DNA of 64,000 nucleotides from Sphingomonas jeddahensis (GCF_001981525.1 NZ_MPSB01000007.1:88364-152363); one strand, 5' to 3'; shown: positions 25,334-34,183, counted from the first letter of the stretch. Translations and numbers: made by a program. Notes: generated by a model not told the origin, from the sequence alone.

Positions 25334-27016
25334 TTGTCCACCACGTCTGCCACGTCCAGCCTCGCCGCGTCGATCGCCTCATGGCGTTCCGGCAGCGCGG
25401 GCTTTTTCAAGTTCTTGGATGACGTGCAGCCCCGCGTCCGGTCGAGCACCGGCGGTTTCACCCCGTTCGTTCCCGGTCCCCGTGAAAGCGCGGAAATCGC
25501 CAAGGCGCTGGACGGCGAAGAGGTGTCTGTCGCGGCGTTCTGCTGGCCGCGGCGACACGGCAAGTCTGTCACGTCAGCTATGATCATCGTCTGGCGGTTC
25601 CTCACTCGCCAGACCGAAACCGTCGCCGTTGTCGCGAACAGCGAGAAGCAGGTTGTGGATACGGCGTTTCGGTCGATCCGTGAGGCTTTCGAGCAAACCC
25701 CTTTGCTCAAGCGTCTGGTCGCGGCGGGCACCATCAACGTGCTTGGCGACCGTATCGAGTTCCCGACCGCCGGCTCTACCATTCAGGCCTTCAGCGCCAA
25801 CCCTGCCGCGCTATGGGGCAAGAAGCTGTCGTGCGCCCAAGTATCGGAGCTTCACGCCGCACCGCGCGGCGATGAGGTGTTCGCGGCGCTCGCCGGCTCG
25901 CTGCTGGACACCGCCGGCTCGCTCATGCTGATCGACAGCACCGTCTCTCCCAAGTCGAACAAGCTATACGAGCTGTATCAGGCCGCGAACCATCCGACCG
26001 ACCCTGACACGTCGATCGCGTTCAGCCATATCTCCTACGCCGACCTTGGCGACGCATGCCGTAACGCGCCGCCTTGGATTAGCGAAACCAAGCTCCGGTC
26101 GCTGTCGCGCCAGATGCTGCCGCATGAGTTCGCGCTGTATCACCTGAACCGCTGGGGCGATGCGACCAGCGCCTTGTTCCCCTCCGATGTGCTGGCAGCA
26201 TGCACGCACGAATATCCACTAGACGTGAAGGCGCTCGCCGCTGGGTCCGCCTACATCGTCGGCGGTGGCTTGGACCGTGCGTTCGGCGGATCGCGGCACG
26301 GCGACCGCACCGTGACCGCCTGTGTCGCCAAGATCGTGCTGGACGATGAGGAGCACCTATTTGTGCTCGACGCCGACAGCGTGTTCCTTGGCCGGCTTGG
26401 CGGCATCAAGAGCCGGCTAGACGGTTACCATCGGGGTTACGGCATGAGCCGCGCCACGTTGGAGTCCTACGGGGCGCAGGACGTGGCGGATTGGGCCGCG
26501 ACACAGCCGTTCAGCTCCGGCGTTGAGGTGGTCCACCCGTCGCGCAAGTCGAAGTATCAGGCGTTCATGAGGCTGTATCAGGCTGCGGCTGAACAGCGCC
26601 TCCACATCCATCCTGCTTTCAAAGACCTACTCGCCGAACTCGCCGTGTTCGAGGTGCATGCAGACGGCAAGGCGACCGATGGCGAAGCCGCCGTTCCCAA
26701 GTTCACGCATCCGCGCGGCGCTCACGACGACTTTGTGCATGCGCTGGCATGGGCTGCGCACTCTCTCCGGCACGTCTCTCTCAACCCGTATGAGCTTGAG
26801 GGCATCGCCTGTAACGGGCGCGGCGCTGCCATCGCGGCGTGCGTGCTGAACGGGGGAGGGCACGTTCCGCTGTGCGCGCGCGAGTGTCGCTCGATGCGCG
26901 AAGCTTCCCGCCTGTTCGATGCTTATCGCGCTCGCAAGCCTATTCAGCCGGTTGAGTTTGAAGTCTTCGCAACGACGAAGCTAAAAAATGTTGGCGCACA
27001 TACGGTGCCACGATGA
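25334..27016 (+). CDS. Phage terminase large subunit
   Basis: About 560 residues; the motor and nuclease that packages DNA into procapsids. A Walker A-like motif lies at about residues 71-78 (WPRRHGKS), a Walker B-like LMLIDST near 197, and a C-terminal RNase H-type nuclease with GGGLDRAFGG and GAHDDFVHALAWAAHSL. A small terminase subunit is not recognised nearby. The start is uncertain: the only early in-frame start is TTG at 25334, with a stop just upstream at 25286. It opens the rightward structural gene block. Confidence 0.87.
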   Translation: MSTTSATSSLAASIASWRSGSAGFFKFLDDVQPRVRSSTGGFTPFVPGPRESAEIAKALDGEEVSVAAFCWPRRHGKSVTSAMIIVWRFLTRQTETVAVVANSEKQVVDTAFRSIREAFEQTPLLKRLVAAGTINVLGDRIEFPTAGSTIQAFSANPAALWGKKLSCAQVSELHAAPRGDEVFAALAGSLLDTAGSLMLIDSTVSPKSNKLYELYQAANHPTDPDTSIAFSHISYADLGDACRNAPPWISETKLRSLSRQMLPHEFALYHLNRWGDATSALFPSDVLAACTHEYPLDVKALAAGSAYIVGGGLDRAFGGSRHGDRTVTACVAKIVLDDEEHLFVLDADSVFLGRLGGIKSRLDGYHRGYGMSRATLESYGAQDVADWAATQPFSSGVEVVHPSRKSKYQAFMRLYQAAAEQRLHIHPAFKDLLAELAVFEVHADGKATDGEAAVPKFTHPRGAHDDFVHALAWAAHSLRHVSLNPYELEGIACNGRGAAIAACVLNGGGHVPLCARECRSMREASRLFDAYRARKPIQPVEFEVFATTKLKNVGAHTVPR

Positions 27017-27035
27017 ACAAACATCGTGACTCGCA

Positions 27036-27057
27036 AGCAGTATTAAGCTATACTGCT
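27036..27057. promoter_or_regulatory. Perfect 8-bp inverted repeat between terminase and portal
   Basis: AGCAGTAT-TAAGCT-ATACTGCT sits in the 75-base gap between the terminase stop and portal start. The decamer AGCTATACTG within it also occurs at 24732-24741 in the control region. It could be an operator or a hairpin; there is no T run. Confidence 0.45.
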
Positions 27058-27091
27058 ATCACTTTCGTCTGTTTGGAGCTTAGTACGTCAA

Positions 27092-28381
27092 GTGTTGTTC
27101 GCAACTGACACTGTTCGGATAGCATCTGCGTCGCGCGATCGCAAGGACGATTGTGCGCGTCGTCTTCGCTATTATTGCGACGAGCAGTCGCAAGAGACGC
27201 TCAAGCTCATCGCCCGTCGCTGGTCGCGACCTGAACAGTTCCGGCTTTTCAGCATCAATGTCGTGCGCGCGATCACCAATCGCCGCGCCAACACCTATCG
27301 CATCCAGCCCCGGCGCGTGTTCAGCGGCGTCGATCAAGCAACGATGGACGCGCTCTATCGTGCGATGAACGCCGACGCCGTGCTCAAGAAGGCTTCACGC
27401 TATGTGAAGCTATGCAAGACGGGGCTGCTGCAAGTCGGCTTCAACGATGCGACCGGCACGCCGACGCTGGCAGTCATCACGCCGAACGTGCTGGACGTGC
27501 TCTACACCGACCCGGAGAACCCGGAACGTGTCATCATCACGCACGGTGCGACCCGCGCCGAAGACGTGACGTATTCCGATTGGACTGCCACCGGCTTTCG
27601 GCACCTGAACTATCGCGGCGTGCCCCGCCGGATCGAAGGCAATCACGGCAACGTCAATCCCTACGGCGTGCTGCCGTTCGTGCCGTTGTTCGACCGCTTG
27701 CCCGACGTCCAGTTCTTTCTTCCCGGCGGTAACGACCTGATTGAAGCACAAGACGCCGTGAACGTCGCACTGGCGAACCTGTGGCGAAGTGTAGAATCGC
27801 AGGCGCACGGACAGGCATGGGCCACCGGCATCAGCGCCAACGAGGTTCTGCAATTCGGCCCCGATCGCGCAATCGCGCTTCCGCAGGGCGGGCAGTTCGG
27901 CTTCGCCAGCCCCAACTCCCCGATTGCGTCGATCCTGTCGGCAATCGAGTTCGTGTTGCGCCAGACCGCCGCCACGCACGGCGTTGGCAGCGACGTGTTC
28001 GACCTGTCCAAGGTCGCAGAGTCTGGCAGCGCCAAGCACGCGGGCCGCATCGAGCTTCGCGAGGAACGGCTAGACGACATTGCGCAATGGCGCATCGCCG
28101 AAGCTCGCCTGTTCGCGGTGCTCAAGGCTGTCGTGAACACGCATCGCCCCGGCACCATCCCCGACGACGCGACGATCGCCGTGGACTTCGCGGAGCTGCA
28201 AGACAGCCTCACCGAAGCCGAACAGCTCGCGAACACCCGCGACAAGATCGACTTGGGGCTTTGGAGCCCTGCCGACGCCCTCATGGCGCTGAACCCCGAT
28301 GGCTTCCCCGACCGCGCTGCCGCGATGCGCGAACTCCAATCCCGCCGCGACGAGTCCGCCGCGCTGGCGCTGCCCCTGTAG
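27092..28381 (+). CDS. Phage portal protein
   Basis: 429 residues; forms the dodecameric DNA entry pore of the capsid. Evidence is the portal-like core (NPYGVLPFVPLFDRLPDVQF, then GNDLIEAQDAVNVALANLW), the ATHGVGSDVFDL segment and the Glu/Leu-rich helical C-terminal part, together with its place right after terminase. It starts with GTG; GGAG is about 15 bases upstream, so the start is approximate. Downstream genes follow with short gaps on the same strand. Confidence 0.82.
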   Translation: MLFATDTVRIASASRDRKDDCARRLRYYCDEQSQETLKLIARRWSRPEQFRLFSINVVRAITNRRANTYRIQPRRVFSGVDQATMDALYRAMNADAVLKKASRYVKLCKTGLLQVGFNDATGTPTLAVITPNVLDVLYTDPENPERVIITHGATRAEDVTYSDWTATGFRHLNYRGVPRRIEGNHGNVNPYGVLPFVPLFDRLPDVQFFLPGGNDLIEAQDAVNVALANLWRSVESQAHGQAWATGISANEVLQFGPDRAIALPQGGQFGFASPNSPIASILSAIEFVLRQTAATHGVGSDVFDLSKVAESGSAKHAGRIELREERLDDIAQWRIAEARLFAVLKAVVNTHRPGTIPDDATIAVDFAELQDSLTEAEQLANTRDKIDLGLWSPADALMALNPDGFPDRAAAMRELQSRRDESAALALPL

Positions 28382-28389
28382 GAACCGAC

Positions 28390-28695
28390 ATGGAAAACGA
28401 GAACTCGACGCCCGAGCCCGCCGTCGCGGAGCTTGCTGCCCTCAAGGCACAGCTCGCCGACACCGCCACCACCGTGCTTGCCGGCGTGCCGGAGCACCTT
28501 CGCGGCCTCATCCCTGCCAGCCTGTCGCCAGCCGACCAGCTCGCATGGTTTCACAACGCCAAGGCGACCGGCGTGTTCGATGCCAAGCCGGCGGTGCCCG
28601 CCACCGACAGCGGCAAGCCGGCAATCACGCCGGTTACCCCTGATCCTTCGTCCCTGCCGGTGTTTGCCCGCATGGCCGGTGGATACCGCAAGTAA
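28390..28695 (+). CDS. Small head-module protein, possible scaffold
   Basis: 101 residues, 8 bases after the portal stop. It is acidic and Ala/Pro-rich (MENENSTPEPAVAELAALKA) with a short helical N-terminal half and an extended C-terminal half. No named family is recognised. Its position between portal and capsid is where many phages encode a scaffold or protease, and it is too short and lacks motifs for a protease. Confidence 0.65.
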   Translation: MENENSTPEPAVAELAALKAQLADTATTVLAGVPEHLRGLIPASLSPADQLAWFHNAKATGVFDAKPAVPATDSGKPAITPVTPDPSSLPVFARMAGGYRK

Positions 28696-28718
28696 AAACA
28701 ATGAGAGGATACCTGTAA

Positions 28719-29618
28719 GTGCTTACGATCAACGAGTGGGCCAAGCTCAACCCGGACCCACTGACGAGCGGCATTGTCGAGATTTTCGCGACCGAGAACC
28801 CGGTGCTCGCCGCGCTGCCGTTCATCAACATCGCCGGCAACGCCTACACCTATAATCGCGAGTCCTCACTTCCCGGCGTGGCGTTCCGTGGCTTCAACGA
28901 AGGCTATGTGGAGTCCACCGGCGTCGTGAACCCGCTCACCGAAACGCTGACCATCCTTGGTGGCGACAGCGACTTCGACGTCGCGCAGATCGCCATGCAG
29001 ACCGGCGACAACGATACCCGCGCTATTCACGATGGAATGAAGGCGAAGGCCGCGGCCCTGACTTGGTTGCGCACCTTCTTTGATGGCGACACGTCGGCGA
29101 ACCCGAAGGAGTTCGATGGTTTGAACCGCCGCCTCACCGGCGAGCAAGTGCTGACTGCCGGCACCAACGGCAACGTGCTCACGCTGGAAATGCTGGACGA
29201 GCTGGTCGACGCGGTGCGGGGCACGCCCTCGCTGTTGCTCATGAACAAGACGGTTCGCCGGAAGGCGCGCCAGCTTGCCCGTTCGGTCAATGCGCTCACC
29301 ATCAGCACCGACCAGCTTGGTCGCGAGCTGGACGGCTATGCCGGCGTGCCTTTCGGCCTGATCGAGGAAGACGAGACGGGCGCGGACATTCTCGCCTTTG
29401 ACGAGGCGCAGGGGACCGCGAACGCGACCACCAGCATCTACGCCGTCCGCTTCGGCGCTGACACGCTCCACGGCATCCAGACGAAGCCGATCGAGGCGCG
29501 CGACCTTGGCGAGGTGGACGACAAGCCGGCGCTCCGCACGCGGACCGAATGGTACTCGGGCTTCGTCTGTAAGCACCCGAAGGCCGCTGCCCGCCTCAAG
29601 GGCATCAAGGCCGCATAA
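28719..29618 (+). CDS. Phage major capsid protein
   Basis: 299 residues; expected to form the capsid shell with an HK97-like fold. The N-terminal LTINEWAKLNPDPLTSGIVE, the central NRESSLPGVAFRGFNEGY with the TGVVNPLTETLTILGGD beta-hinge-like part, and the C-terminal ALRTRTEWYSGFVCKHPKAA match phage major capsid proteins of about this size. It starts with GTG after GAGAGGA. No delta domain or upstream protease is evident, so maturation may not need cleavage. Confidence 0.83.
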   Translation: MLTINEWAKLNPDPLTSGIVEIFATENPVLAALPFINIAGNAYTYNRESSLPGVAFRGFNEGYVESTGVVNPLTETLTILGGDSDFDVAQIAMQTGDNDTRAIHDGMKAKAAALTWLRTFFDGDTSANPKEFDGLNRRLTGEQVLTAGTNGNVLTLEMLDELVDAVRGTPSLLLMNKTVRRKARQLARSVNALTISTDQLGRELDGYAGVPFGLIEEDETGADILAFDEAQGTANATTSIYAVRFGADTLHGIQTKPIEARDLGEVDDKPALRTRTEWYSGFVCKHPKAAARLKGIKAA

Positions 29619-29826
29619 GCTCACCCCGGCGGCGATAGAAGCCTCCCCACACACTCCCGGCGGTGGAAAGGTTGCCCGCCGCGCGCTGGGAGGTGGGGAA
29701 GGGGCCGGTGCGATACCGGCGTGGGATAAGTCGGCGAGTGCCCGCGCATGCAAAACCCCGACAGCCAGCGGTGCCCTCTCTCCTGAAATGGGGCGCGCGG
29801 CTGGCACCCTCATTCCAAGGTGCCCG

Positions 29827-30147
29827 ATGCTTGCCGACCTGTTGCCCCTCATGACCGATACTGTTCGCCAGCTCCACGCGGGCCAGCGCGACCTGTTCGG
29901 CAAGGTTCAGGCCGTGACATTCACGGATCACCGCGCGCGCGTGACCTACAGCCCCGGAAAAACGCTGGGGCAAGCGTCACGCGAAGCCATGCCCGACGCT
30001 GCCGCAACTGTGTGGCTGATCGACCACCCGCACCCCATCGTCATCGGCGACACTTTCGAGCTGCCCGACGCCGCCACCCTCAAGGTGGCGCGGCTTGAGC
30101 GCCGTAAGCTGCGCGACGGCGTGCTCCACAAGGTATATCTGACGTGA
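29827..30147 (+). CDS. Hypothetical phage head-region protein
   Basis: 106 residues, family not recognised. It is mostly beta-rich (QAVTFTDHRARVTYSPGK, then AATVWLIDHPHPIVIGDTF), which would suit a head-closure or connector protein. It overlaps the start of the next gene by four bases (ATGA-type overlap), so it is part of the head operon. The 208 bases between it and the capsid gene hold GC-rich inverted repeats but no clear gene. Confidence 0.65.
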   Translation: MLADLLPLMTDTVRQLHAGQRDLFGKVQAVTFTDHRARVTYSPGKTLGQASREAMPDAAATVWLIDHPHPIVIGDTFELPDAATLKVARLERRKLRDGVLHKVYLT

Positions 30148-30626
30148 CCGACCCTGTGCCCGCCTGGACGATCCGTGCCGGCGTGAACTCCTATATCAGC
30201 CTCGCCGAAGCCCAAGCCATCGCCGCAACTCGCCTGTTTGCCGCGGCATGGAACGGCGCGGCCGAAGCGACGCGATCGCAAGCTCTCATCACCGCTACGG
30301 CGTTGCTGGATCGTATGCGCTGGCAGGGTCGCCCGCTCGCTCCGACACAACCGCTCGCGTGGCCCCGCGTCTCTGATCGCGCGCCGCACGGCTATCCCGC
30401 GACCGCTGACACGCCGCCCGCGATCATCACGGCATGCGTCGAGTTGGCGGTTCATCTGCTGACACAGGGGCAGCATTCCGGCGCGCCCGTCATGCAGCGC
30501 ATGCTTGGCGACAGCATGACCATGTATTTTCCGACCATCGCCGATGAGCTGCCGAAGCACGTCCGCCGGCTGATTGAGCCGCACTTGCGCGCATCGTCGG
30601 CCAACGTTGCGGAGGTGGTGCTTTGA
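30144..30626 (+). CDS. DnaT-like / gp6-like head-tail connector protein
   Basis: 160 residues. The pattern NSYISLAEAQAIAATRLFA, then ALITATALLDRMRWQGRPLA and PLAWPRVSDR matches phage proteins annotated as DnaT-like single-strand binding or gp6-like connector adaptors, which follow the capsid gene in many phages. In this context a head-completion role is more likely than DNA replication. Overlaps both neighbouring genes by four bases. Confidence 0.75.
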   Translation: MTDPVPAWTIRAGVNSYISLAEAQAIAATRLFAAAWNGAAEATRSQALITATALLDRMRWQGRPLAPTQPLAWPRVSDRAPHGYPATADTPPAIITACVELAVHLLTQGQHSGAPVMQRMLGDSMTMYFPTIADELPKHVRRLIEPHLRASSANVAEVVL

Positions 30627-31606
30627 TCGACCCTATCGACCAGCTCACCGCGCGGCAGGAAGCGGGTTTGAAAGAAATGATCGATGCGGCGCTTGATGAT
30701 GCAATCGCGCTGTTCGACTTGCTTGCTGTCGGCGCGCTCATGGCGAACGCCGATGAGGAAGGCCCCGACGCCCGCGACCACTACGCCGACCAGCTCACCA
30801 CGTTCATCAGCACCGACGATCCCGAACAAGGGCAGCTCGCCGATGCGCTGGACGCCACCAGCGGCGTAGCTGCCCTCGCGACGTTCTTTGCCGCTGTGGT
30901 CGCGCTTGCTGCCGCACAAGCCCGCCATATCGCAAACACGAACGCTGCCGACGCTGTGACTGCGCGCGATAACGCGATCCGCTCATTTCGCGCCGCGTAT
31001 CTCCACGAGAGCGCCAACGCGCTTCGCGACACCGCGCAACGCATGCTTGCCGCCTGTGAGAGCGCAGACAGCCGCGCGGCCCAGATCCGTCGCGTCCTCG
31101 GCCTGTCCGTCGCACAGGCTCGCTCACTCCACGTGATGCGCGAAGCCCTGATCGCCCATGCCGCCGATCCCAAGCGCGACGCGAAGTCTATCCTTGTCGC
31201 CACACGGGGGAGCATCACCGCCGCACAGCGCCAGATGCTCGCCAAGGCGATCCGAACGGGCACCAGCTCGGATCAGGCCGAAAAGTTGCTGGATCGCCAT
31301 GCCAAGGCACTCCGGCACGCCCGCACGAAGGCTGTTGCCGGCAATGCCGCGCACCAGATCGCCGAAACGGCGAAGCTCACCGGCTGGCAGATCGCCCAAT
31401 GCTTCGGCGCGCTGCCAGCCGATCAGCGCCGCTACTGGCAGACCGCTGGCGACGAACGCGTGCGCCTATCCCATGCACAGGTGCCCGGAATGAACCGCGA
31501 CGGCGTGCCTCTCAATCAGCCGTTCGCAACGCCGCTGGGGCCTTGCCTCACACCGCCGCTCGAACACGGGTGCAGGTGCAAAGCACGGCTGGTGCGGAAG
31601 CCATGA
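30623..31606 (+). CDS. Phage minor head protein, Mu F / SPP1 gp7-like
   Basis: 327 residues. The first 250 residues are helical. The C-terminal 70 residues carry the PF04233-type motif: YWQTAGDERVRLSHAQVPGM, then FATPLGPCLTPPLEHGCRCK. Members attach to the portal and are needed for head morphogenesis or DNA ejection. Its position after the connector rather than directly after the portal is unusual. It overlaps the next gene by four bases. Confidence 0.83.
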   Translation: MIDPIDQLTARQEAGLKEMIDAALDDAIALFDLLAVGALMANADEEGPDARDHYADQLTTFISTDDPEQGQLADALDATSGVAALATFFAAVVALAAAQARHIANTNAADAVTARDNAIRSFRAAYLHESANALRDTAQRMLAACESADSRAAQIRRVLGLSVAQARSLHVMREALIAHAADPKRDAKSILVATRGSITAAQRQMLAKAIRTGTSSDQAEKLLDRHAKALRHARTKAVAGNAAHQIAETAKLTGWQIAQCFGALPADQRRYWQTAGDERVRLSHAQVPGMNRDGVPLNQPFATPLGPCLTPPLEHGCRCKARLVRKP

Positions 31607-32046
31607 ACGCCGCCGGTATCAGTCCCGAGCAGCGGCTATTCGTCGGCGTGATCGTCAACGCCGCACAGGAAGCCGCGGGGGTGAGCCGCGTCGGAAGTGG
31701 ACACCGCACCATTCGGCAATCGGCCCGCGCATGGTTTAGCAATGGTGGTGACGACTTCCGTACCGTGTGCGAACTGGCGGGGTTTGAACCCGGTGAGGTG
31801 CGCACGCGCGTGCTCGCCTACCTCAATCGAGTGGAGCACGATCCCGACGCGCTGATAAAGGTGAAGCGCACCAACATGCCCCCGCGCCACCATCGCGTGT
31901 CAATCCCAGATGTTGCCCGCGCCGCTGGCGTGTCGGCGACCACCGCTTCAAAAGTGATCCACGATCGCCCGAACGTTTCGCCAGCAACGCGTGCTCGCGT
32001 GCTCGCGGCGATCGAAGCCACGGGATACAGCCGTCATGTCCATTGA
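31603..32046 (+). CDS. LacI-type HTH protein fused to a phage domain
   Basis: 147 residues. Residues 99-145 form a complete LacI-family DNA-binding domain (VSIPDVARAAGVSATTASKV, then RPNVSPATRARVLAAIEATGY), but no sugar-binding domain follows. The N-terminal part (residues 8-75, with ARAWFSNGGDDFRTVCELAG and FEPGEVRTRVLAYL) resembles short alphaproteobacterial phage proteins that I cannot name. It overlaps genes on both sides, inside the structural operon. It may act as the element's transcription regulator, replacing a classical repressor; this is an inference. Confidence 0.75.
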   Translation: MNAAGISPEQRLFVGVIVNAAQEAAGVSRVGSGHRTIRQSARAWFSNGGDDFRTVCELAGFEPGEVRTRVLAYLNRVEHDPDALIKVKRTNMPPRHHRVSIPDVARAAGVSATTASKVIHDRPNVSPATRARVLAAIEATGYSRHVH

Positions 32047-32416
32047 GCCGATCGCGTTCGACATGAGCATCGCCGGTCGCAAGATTGACGGGCGCACGAT
32101 GGAAGCCAAGCGGTTTCGGTCGATCGGGCTGGAACTCGCCGACCAGCTAGGTCGCCACCCAACACCATCGGAGCGCCTGTTGCTCATGAACGCCGCCACG
32201 CTGGCGATGCTATGCGAACAAGCAACCGCCGACTTGTTGGAAGGCAAGCCGGTCGATCAAGAGAACTATCGACGCAACGTGACGCTGCTAGGCGCGAACC
32301 TCATCAAGCTAGGACTGGCGAAAAAGAGCCGCGACGTGTCCAAGCGGGATAGCGCCGGCATGGATGATTTTGGCGCGGCGCTGATAGAGGCGAACCGAGC
32401 CAGCGACCACCAGTGA
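32036..32416 (+). CDS. Hypothetical protein of the element
   Basis: 126 residues, not recognised. Mostly helical, with a GLELADQLGRHPTPSERLLL segment and a long helix (AATLAMLCEQATADLLEGK); it could be a small terminase-like or DNA-binding helical protein, but no HTH is certain. The ATG at 32036 overlaps the previous gene by 11 bases, and the stop overlaps the next start by four bases, so it is co-translated in the same operon. Confidence 0.6.
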   Translation: MSIEPIAFDMSIAGRKIDGRTMEAKRFRSIGLELADQLGRHPTPSERLLLMNAATLAMLCEQATADLLEGKPVDQENYRRNVTLLGANLIKLGLAKKSRDVSKRDSAGMDDFGAALIEANRASDHQ

Positions 32417-33150
32417 TTGCTCAACTATCGGCCTTCACGAAGGTCGGGCCTCAACTGCCGGGTTCCAACCCCGGAGCACAGTACGAGCGCCAAGGCGTTC
32501 GATACTACGTTAAGGGTTCTGCCGTTGGCTCGGAAGCAATCGGCATCGCACGCGCACAGAACGAGGTGCTTACCGCCAAGCTGTTGAAGGCTGCCGGCGC
32601 CGGCGTTGTAGATATGGACCTCGCCCAAGGCCTCCCACCTGAGTTAGGATCGCGCTGGGGCGTGGCGTCCCGCTTCATACACGGGAAGCCGTTGTTGCCA
32701 GCCACGGGACGTATTGTAGAAGCGGTGTGGCTGGACTTCGCCGCGCATGCGTGGCTCGCGAACCGTGACGTAATCGGGCACGACTTCTTGAACACGGTGA
32801 TCGTGGATGGCGTTGCGATCAACACCGATCAGGGTGGCGGGCTTCTTTTCACAGGGCAGGGCCGGTTGAAATATCCCGAGCTGGCGTTCGGAGACATGCC
32901 GGCTGACGTGATGGAATGGTTCACGTTGCGAGATACCCGCATCAATCCCGCAGCGTGGTTCTATGACTCTATGTCTGACGTGGAACTTAGGGCAAGCGCT
33001 CGAAAGGTGCTCGCCGTTACGGACGCCACCATTATCCAGCTCGTTCACGCATATGGTCCCGGTGGTTCGGACTTGCGATCTAGATTAGCTAACAGCCTTA
33101 TCGCTCGCCGCGAAGCGACCGGAAGGTTGATTGAGGCAAGCTCCCGGTAG
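32413..33150 (+). CDS. HipA-like/phosphatidylinositol kinase-like phage protein
   Basis: 245 residues resembling the kinase-like module found in some phage head regions. Candidate kinase residues: Lys34 in RYYVKG, Glu51 in NEVLTAKLL, catalytic loop LANRDVIGHDFLN (Asp119, Asn127) and metal-binding Asp139 in INTDQGGGLLF. The C-terminal third is helical and ends SLIARREATGRLI. HipA relatives phosphorylate host proteins such as GltX, but the target here is unknown. It is the last gene of the rightward operon, convergent with the DUF4062 gene. Confidence 0.72.
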   Translation: MIAQLSAFTKVGPQLPGSNPGAQYERQGVRYYVKGSAVGSEAIGIARAQNEVLTAKLLKAAGAGVVDMDLAQGLPPELGSRWGVASRFIHGKPLLPATGRIVEAVWLDFAAHAWLANRDVIGHDFLNTVIVDGVAINTDQGGGLLFTGQGRLKYPELAFGDMPADVMEWFTLRDTRINPAAWFYDSMSDVELRASARKVLAVTDATIIQLVHAYGPGGSDLRSRLANSLIARREATGRLIEASSR

Positions 33151-33178
33151 CTTTCCGCGCTATCTTAGGTCACTAGCA

Positions 33179-34183
33179 TTAAGAGGAAGCCGCCTTGGCG
33201 CGAACGGTAGAGAACTCAAGAAGAGTCTTCTTTCCGAACTCTGTTATAGTCAGAAACTCTGTTAGGCCACCTTGAGTCGCATTTGCTTGATGTGACGAAA
33301 CGAGGCCGAGGGCCATAAGTTGACTCGCAATTATGTCAACGTCCGTCGAAAAAACCTTTGCGGAATAGCTCGCGTCTTTAATCTCTTTTAGATAGGTGGA
33401 CAACGAGCTCGAAATAAACGCTCTGGTTCTAGGTTGCATGAAACTTGGTAGAACAGCTTGGGTAACCTCGCGCCACGTCAGCTTAGCGCTACCGTTCCTA
33501 ATTTCAGAACCGAAGCGATCGTGATGAGTGTATTTGTAATTTACTTTGATAGACTCATCAAAGCCCGCAAGATTATCCACTTGAGGAGTCGCTGCCTTCT
33601 TGAGCTTAGATACCTCAATCCGCAGCGCTTCCTTCTCACCTCTCACCTGATTAAGCTGGACGAGAATATCTTCTGAAGCTGCCGCATCTCCGCGAATCCA
33701 TCCGACCGCCGGAAAGTCTGCCATCGCGCGGACGAGCGATTTGACGACCATCGCCTCTAGCTGCTCACGAGACTTCCACTCTCGCACTAGCCTTCCAGTC
33801 ATGACCTTGACTCGGAACTGTTCCAAGTTGTCGCGCATGCGATCGGCAGTCTCGCTCTTGCCGACCGGGATTGCGGCGAGGTCGCCATGTGGAAACGCAA
33901 GAACTACCTTGCCGGTCGATACGGCGTAGTCGTACTCTCGCTCTGTGTAGCTGACGCCGTGCTCATCAAGTGAGCCGTAACGGCCGCCCATGATGAGGAC
34001 GTAATAGTCGCACTCATCGATTACTTTTTTGATGTAGGTGAGCTGTTCGGTGTCCGCCGCCGGGAACAGCTCCATGCCAGCGGGTATGTGCCCGAGGTCT
34101 AGAATGCTTCGTATCGCATCCTGCCGCTCATCTGCGAGGTCGCGGAAGGTGGATGATACGAACACCTGATACTTTTTCTGCAT
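33179..34183 (-). CDS. DUF4062 domain protein, putative defence effector
   Basis: 334 residues. The first 150 residues are a textbook DUF4062 domain (YQVFVSSTFRDLADERQDA, then IPAGMELFPAADTEQ, DYYVLIMGGRYGS and SYTEREYDYA), which is related to TIR/SEFIR-type sensor or effector folds. A coiled-coil-like stretch follows near 190-210 and then a winged-helix-like C-terminal part (ASQLMALGLVSSHQ, LTITEFGKKTLLEF). DUF4062 is found in several anti-phage systems. Start at 34183 is backed by GAGGTAGGA. It lies in the cargo part of the element on the opposite strand from the structural genes. Confidence 0.82.
   Translation of the reverse strand: MQKKYQVFVSSTFRDLADERQDAIRSILDLGHIPAGMELFPAADTEQLTYIKKVIDECDYYVLIMGGRYGSLDEHGVSYTEREYDYAVSTGKVVLAFPHGDLAAIPVGKSETADRMRDNLEQFRVKVMTGRLVREWKSREQLEAMVVKSLVRAMADFPAVGWIRGDAAASEDILVQLNQVRGEKEALRIEVSKLKKAATPQVDNLAGFDESIKVNYKYTHHDRFGSEIRNGSAKLTWREVTQAVLPSFMQPRTRAFISSSLSTYLKEIKDASYSAKVFSTDVDIIASQLMALGLVSSHQANATQGGLTEFLTITEFGKKTLLEFSTVRAKAASS

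Noticed and set aside
25334..31606. Gene transfer agent cluster
   Set aside because: The integrase, tRNA att repeats and lack of tail genes do not fit an RcGTA-like cluster, which has no integration sites and does encode a tail.
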